A DNA stretch of 64,000 nt, from contig NZ_CP020991.1 of assembly GCF_002874775.1 (NCBI RefSeq), positions 1,741,225 to 1,805,224 on the forward strand, in the 5' to 3' direction. Made by a program: the position numbers and the translations under genes. The stretch is from Monoglobus pectinilyticus (lineage in GTDB: Bacteria > Bacillota > Clostridia > Monoglobales > Monoglobaceae). Below are positions 61,391 to 64,000 of the stretch, piece by piece; the stretch's first letter is position 1; each line of letters starts with the position of its first letter. The notes beneath the pieces are model-generated. The model did not search any database, was not told the DNA's origin, and saw nothing but the letters and a program-made list of their open reading frames with translations.

Positions 61391-61448
61391 ATTGATAAGA
61401 TTTAAAGATTATTAAAAATACGGATTTCCAATGGAAAATCCGTATTTT

Positions 61449-62240
61449 TTATTCTTTGTAAAGTTCGCTGATATTATTTTTATATTCGCGTGGCGTCACA
61501 CCATAAATTTGTTTAAAAGCCCTATTAAAGGTTCGCTGGCTGGTGAAACCGGCACAGCCGCAAATGTTTGTAATGCTGTCGTCGGTTGTCCTCATGAGAC
61601 TTGCTGCATATTCTGTTCTGAGCAGCGCAAGATAGTTTCTAAAACTAATTTTTATACGGTCTGAAAAGATATGTGAGATGTAATATTTACTGACGGAAAA
61701 CTCATCTGCCAATGTCTCGATGGAAATATCTTGTTTAAAATTTATAGTCATATATTGTATTATTTTTTGGGTAAGACTCTCAACGGGTATATGCTTGCCG
61801 TGTTCCAAACTTATTTTTTTCATAATACCTGACATTATAATCAACGACCAACCCAACTTTTCGGGGAAAGAGGTGCAGTCGGCAATCTGCTGAAACGCCA
61901 GTTTTGTTGTTTCATCAACATCAGTAATAATCGGATTTTTAGGGCGTACGGAACTCATATCCGGGAACATTCCGTTAAACAGCTTGGGACTGCATATAAC
62001 CAACACCTCATCAGCAGGTCTGACTTCATTCCGATAATAGTAATGCACAATATCGGGAAATACAACAGCGGCCTGTCCGGATTTGATTTCATATTCTATA
62101 CCGTCAATATCTATATGTTGACCTTCTTTAAAAACGTATGCAATTTCAATGTACTCATGCAGATGAGCATGAAAACGGATTTCACGGTAATTGTGAATTA
62201 CTGTTAAGTCAGAAGGCTGTATTTCATAAAACGGTACCAT
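61449..62240 (-). CDS. AraC-family regulator with cupin sensor domain
   Basis: 263 residues, GGAGG 8 bases before ATG. An N-terminal cupin-like domain (FHAHLHEYIEIAYVFKEGQH ... AAVVFPDIVHYY) is followed by two HTH motifs: IETLADEFSVSKYYISHIFSD and ITNICGCAGFTSQRTFNRAFKQIYGVTPREYK. Known: such regulators sense sugars and activate adjacent catabolic genes. Divergent from the GH3 glycosidase across about 550 bases, so that gene is the likely target. Confidence 0.92.
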   Translation of the reverse strand: MVPFYEIQPSDLTVIHNYREIRFHAHLHEYIEIAYVFKEGQHIDIDGIEYEIKSGQAAVVFPDIVHYYYRNEVRPADEVLVICSPKLFNGMFPDMSSVRPKNPIITDVDETTKLAFQQIADCTSFPEKLGWSLIIMSGIMKKISLEHGKHIPVESLTQKIIQYMTINFKQDISIETLADEFSVSKYYISHIFSDRIKISFRNYLALLRTEYAASLMRTTDDSITNICGCAGFTSQRTFNRAFKQIYGVTPREYKNNISELYKE

Positions 62241-62666
62241 ATCAGTTCCTCCATATCCAAATAGTAAGCAGCATTTTTTGACTACTTTTTTATCTTTACT
62301 GGCTTTTATTATATCTTATATTATGTTAGAATACAAGTAAAATACAGAATTTGTTTATAGAAAATCTTTCATGTCCTTTAGCAGGATAAAAAAGTAAAAT
62401 AGAATCAATCCAAATATTTATCTATATTTAACGGAGAGTTTTAAATGATTTTTACAGTTAAAATCTTGGTCGATAAATTGTCTCATGCAAAAAGATATAT
62501 TAATAAATTTGAGTTGATAAAAATTTAAACAAGCTTATCAAATAACTAATAATTTAAGCAGCTGAAGTTTCATGAAATTTACATTAAATATTGAGTGATA
62601 CAGTAGTTTAATATTTGTAGAGTTTAATTAATAATTTTAACAGAATGTATTATTGTTAAATTATTC
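62241..62666. other. Divergent intergenic region
   Basis: AT-rich. A possible 27-codon frame with GGAGAG ribosome site (62445-62528, MIFTVKILVDKLSHAKRYIN...) is visible but may be chance; otherwise no gene or repeat. Confidence 0.4.
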
Positions 62667-62694
62667 TTGACAAAAGTTATAAATAGGTTATAGT
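62667..62694 (+). promoter_or_regulatory. Promoter of the GH3 gene
   Basis: TTGACA (62667-62672), 16 bases, TATAGT (62689-62694). Confidence 0.5.
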
Positions 62695-62787
62695 TTTGTT
62701 ATGTGACATTTTATGGTTACTTTTACGGAATTGCGGTTACTATTGGCTGATAAAGATATATTTGAGTAAAATCGGAGGAAGAGATAT

Positions 62788-64000
62788 ATGTTAAGAATGG
62801 AAAAAAAGTTAAATGACAGTGCAGAAACTAATTCTAGTTTGACTGAAAATGAAATTGATATTTCAGGGAGTAAAAATATACTTCCGTATCAGGATTCACG
62901 TCTGTCTTTTGAGGAGCGTGCGGCGGATTTAGTAGCTAGGATGACTCTGGAAGAAAAAGCTGCGCAAGTATCAAATATGTCAGAGCCTATACCGCGTCTT
63001 GGAGTCAGCGAATATAACTATTGGCGCGAGGGGCTGCACGGAGTTGCGAGACAGGGAAAGGCCACTAGTTTTCCAACAAGTTTGGCGATGTCTAATACTT
63101 GGAACCGCAAGTTAATTTATAAAGCTGCAGATATAACGGCAACGGAGGCAAGAGGCAAAAATCCAAAGACAAATTTGTCTTATTGGAGCCCAACCATTAA
63201 TATGGCAAGAGACCCGCGTTGGGGAAGAAATGAAGAGACGTATGGCGAAGACCCATATTTGACGGCGCAGTATGGTATAGAATTTGTTAATGGAATGCAG
63301 GGAGACGATACAAGATATCTTAAAACGATAGCCACTATAAAACATTTTATTGCAAATAACTGTGAAAAGGAGCGCCGAATGGGCTCGTCGGTTATGGATG
63401 AAAAAACACTTAGGGAATATTACGGCAGAGCCTTTCAGGATATTGTTGAAAAAGCCGCTCCGGCTTCAGTCATGAGTTCATATAATGCAACTACAGTATA
63501 CAGGAACGGAGAAAAGATTTTTGATTATATTCCGTCTACTGCAAATCCGTACATATTACTTGATTTATTAAGGAAAAATTGGGGGTTTAACGGTTATGTC
63601 ACAGGGGACTGCGGAGCCTTTGGAGACTTGAACAATACGGCGGCGTATAAAAAAGCCCTGTTTACTGATGAAGATATAAATAACGTTCCTCAGTATGCAA
63701 CAATAACTAAGGGATTTTTGAACGGCGCGGATACGGACTGCGGCAATGCCGGCGTTCAAAAAAATGTTTTGGACGCTGTAAAAAATGGATATATTACTGA
63801 GGACGATTTGGATATAAATATTTACAGATTGTTCCTTCAGAGAATGCGGACAGGGGAGTTTGATTCCGGAGTAAAATATTTCGAAATCAAACCGGACGTT
63901 TTAGAAACTTCTGAACATGTGGCTGCTGCGGAAGAAGCGGCGGAGCAGTCCTGGGTGCTTTTGAAGAATGATAATAATATTTTGCCTTTGAGTAATGGAA
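62788..64000 (+). CDS. Glycoside hydrolase family 3 enzyme (beta-glucosidase/xylosidase type), C-terminus beyond window
   Basis: 404 codons visible, from ATG 62788 (GGAGG 9 bases upstream). No signal peptide, so cytoplasmic. After about 30 variable residues: LPYQDSRLSFEERAADLVARM, LGVSEYNYWREGLHGVA, WSPTINMARDPRWGRNEETYGEDPYL, KHFIANN and YVTGDCGAFGD, where Asp in TGDCGA is the expected nucleophile. The second domain begins at AAEEAAEQSWVLLKNDNNILPL. Known: these enzymes release glucose, xylose or arabinose from oligosaccharide ends. The WREGLHGVA form resembles the xylosidase/glucosidase branch. Likely controlled by the divergent AraC protein. Confidence 0.93.
   Translation, partial: MLRMEKKLNDSAETNSSLTENEIDISGSKNILPYQDSRLSFEERAADLVARMTLEEKAAQVSNMSEPIPRLGVSEYNYWREGLHGVARQGKATSFPTSLAMSNTWNRKLIYKAADITATEARGKNPKTNLSYWSPTINMARDPRWGRNEETYGEDPYLTAQYGIEFVNGMQGDDTRYLKTIATIKHFIANNCEKERRMGSSVMDEKTLREYYGRAFQDIVEKAAPASVMSSYNATTVYRNGEKIFDYIPSTANPYILLDLLRKNWGFNGYVTGDCGAFGDLNNTAAYKKALFTDEDINNVPQYATITKGFLNGADTDCGNAGVQKNVLDAVKNGYITEDDLDINIYRLFLQRMRTGEFDSGVKYFEIKPDVLETSEHVAAAEEAAEQSWVLLKNDNNILPLSNG

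Noticed and set aside
62445-62528. 27-codon frame with a GGAGAG site upstream of the GH3 gene
   Set aside because: Too short and in AT-rich DNA; could be a leader peptide but nothing beyond the ribosome site supports it.

Overview
The window looks like chromosome of a low-GC, Gram-positive anaerobe of class Clostridia, probably a gut commensal. The grounds are clostridial-type gene products throughout, a CIRCE-controlled hrcA-grpE-dnaK-dnaJ-prmA heat-shock operon, strong GGAGG ribosome binding sites with frequent GTG/TTG starts, canonical TTGACA-17-TATAAT promoters, and very AT-rich intergenic DNA. The 16S sequence is complete and could give a precise placement, which I cannot do by eye.

Layout. 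1-2.2 kb: most of a type I CRISPR Cas3 helicase-nuclease running off the left edge; no CRISPR array is visible. 2.4-6.9 kb: a two-component system divergent from a three-gene ABC exporter of the lantibiotic/bacitracin resistance type. 7.2-9.1 kb: a small ribbon-helix-helix-like regulator and a divergent micro-gene around two palindromic operators, then repeats. 9.1-11.6 kb: metY-like and cysK sulfur assimilation genes. 12-17.6 kb: two GNAT acetyltransferases, a heterodimeric ABC exporter and a hexapeptide acetyltransferase. 18.5-25.2 kb: the heat-shock operon, interrupted by repeats before prmA. 26-39.5 kb: a membrane GDPD phosphodiesterase, a YetF-like membrane protein, an L,D-transpeptidase, two paralogous small HTH regulators, a lipoprotein, malic enzyme-coaX-yfcE, three linked genes of unknown function and a polysaccharide deacetylase. 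41-50.5 kb: SH3/amidase wall genes, a small P-loop kinase, an EamA permease, thiW behind a leader terminator, and a second two-component system divergent from a small secreted repeat protein. 51-57 kb: one rRNA operon (16S-23S-5S-tRNA-Asn-tRNA-Glu) with two tandem promoters. 58-64 kb: an XRE/ImmA pair, a Y-family DNA polymerase, an AraC regulator and the start of a GH3 glycosidase.

The most unusual content is not protein-coding. More than a dozen intergenic sites carry copies of one modular GC-rich repeat family. Full copies have paired ends (left GCGAACATCGG-type, right CCGAnGCTTGC-type), an internal complementary pair (CCTCGTTAGGTG / CGCCTTACGAGG) and short hairpin arms whose sequences differ between copies while base pairing is kept. 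Each full copy can be drawn as a four-way junction. A 63-bp hairpin module from the family is inserted in some copies and tandemly amplified nine times at 44.2-44.8 kb. A related solo hairpin lies in the 23S-5S spacer.

Other non-coding candidates are a strongly structured element with an orphan terminator at 59.65-59.93 kb and a GC-rich structured stretch just after the tRNA genes.
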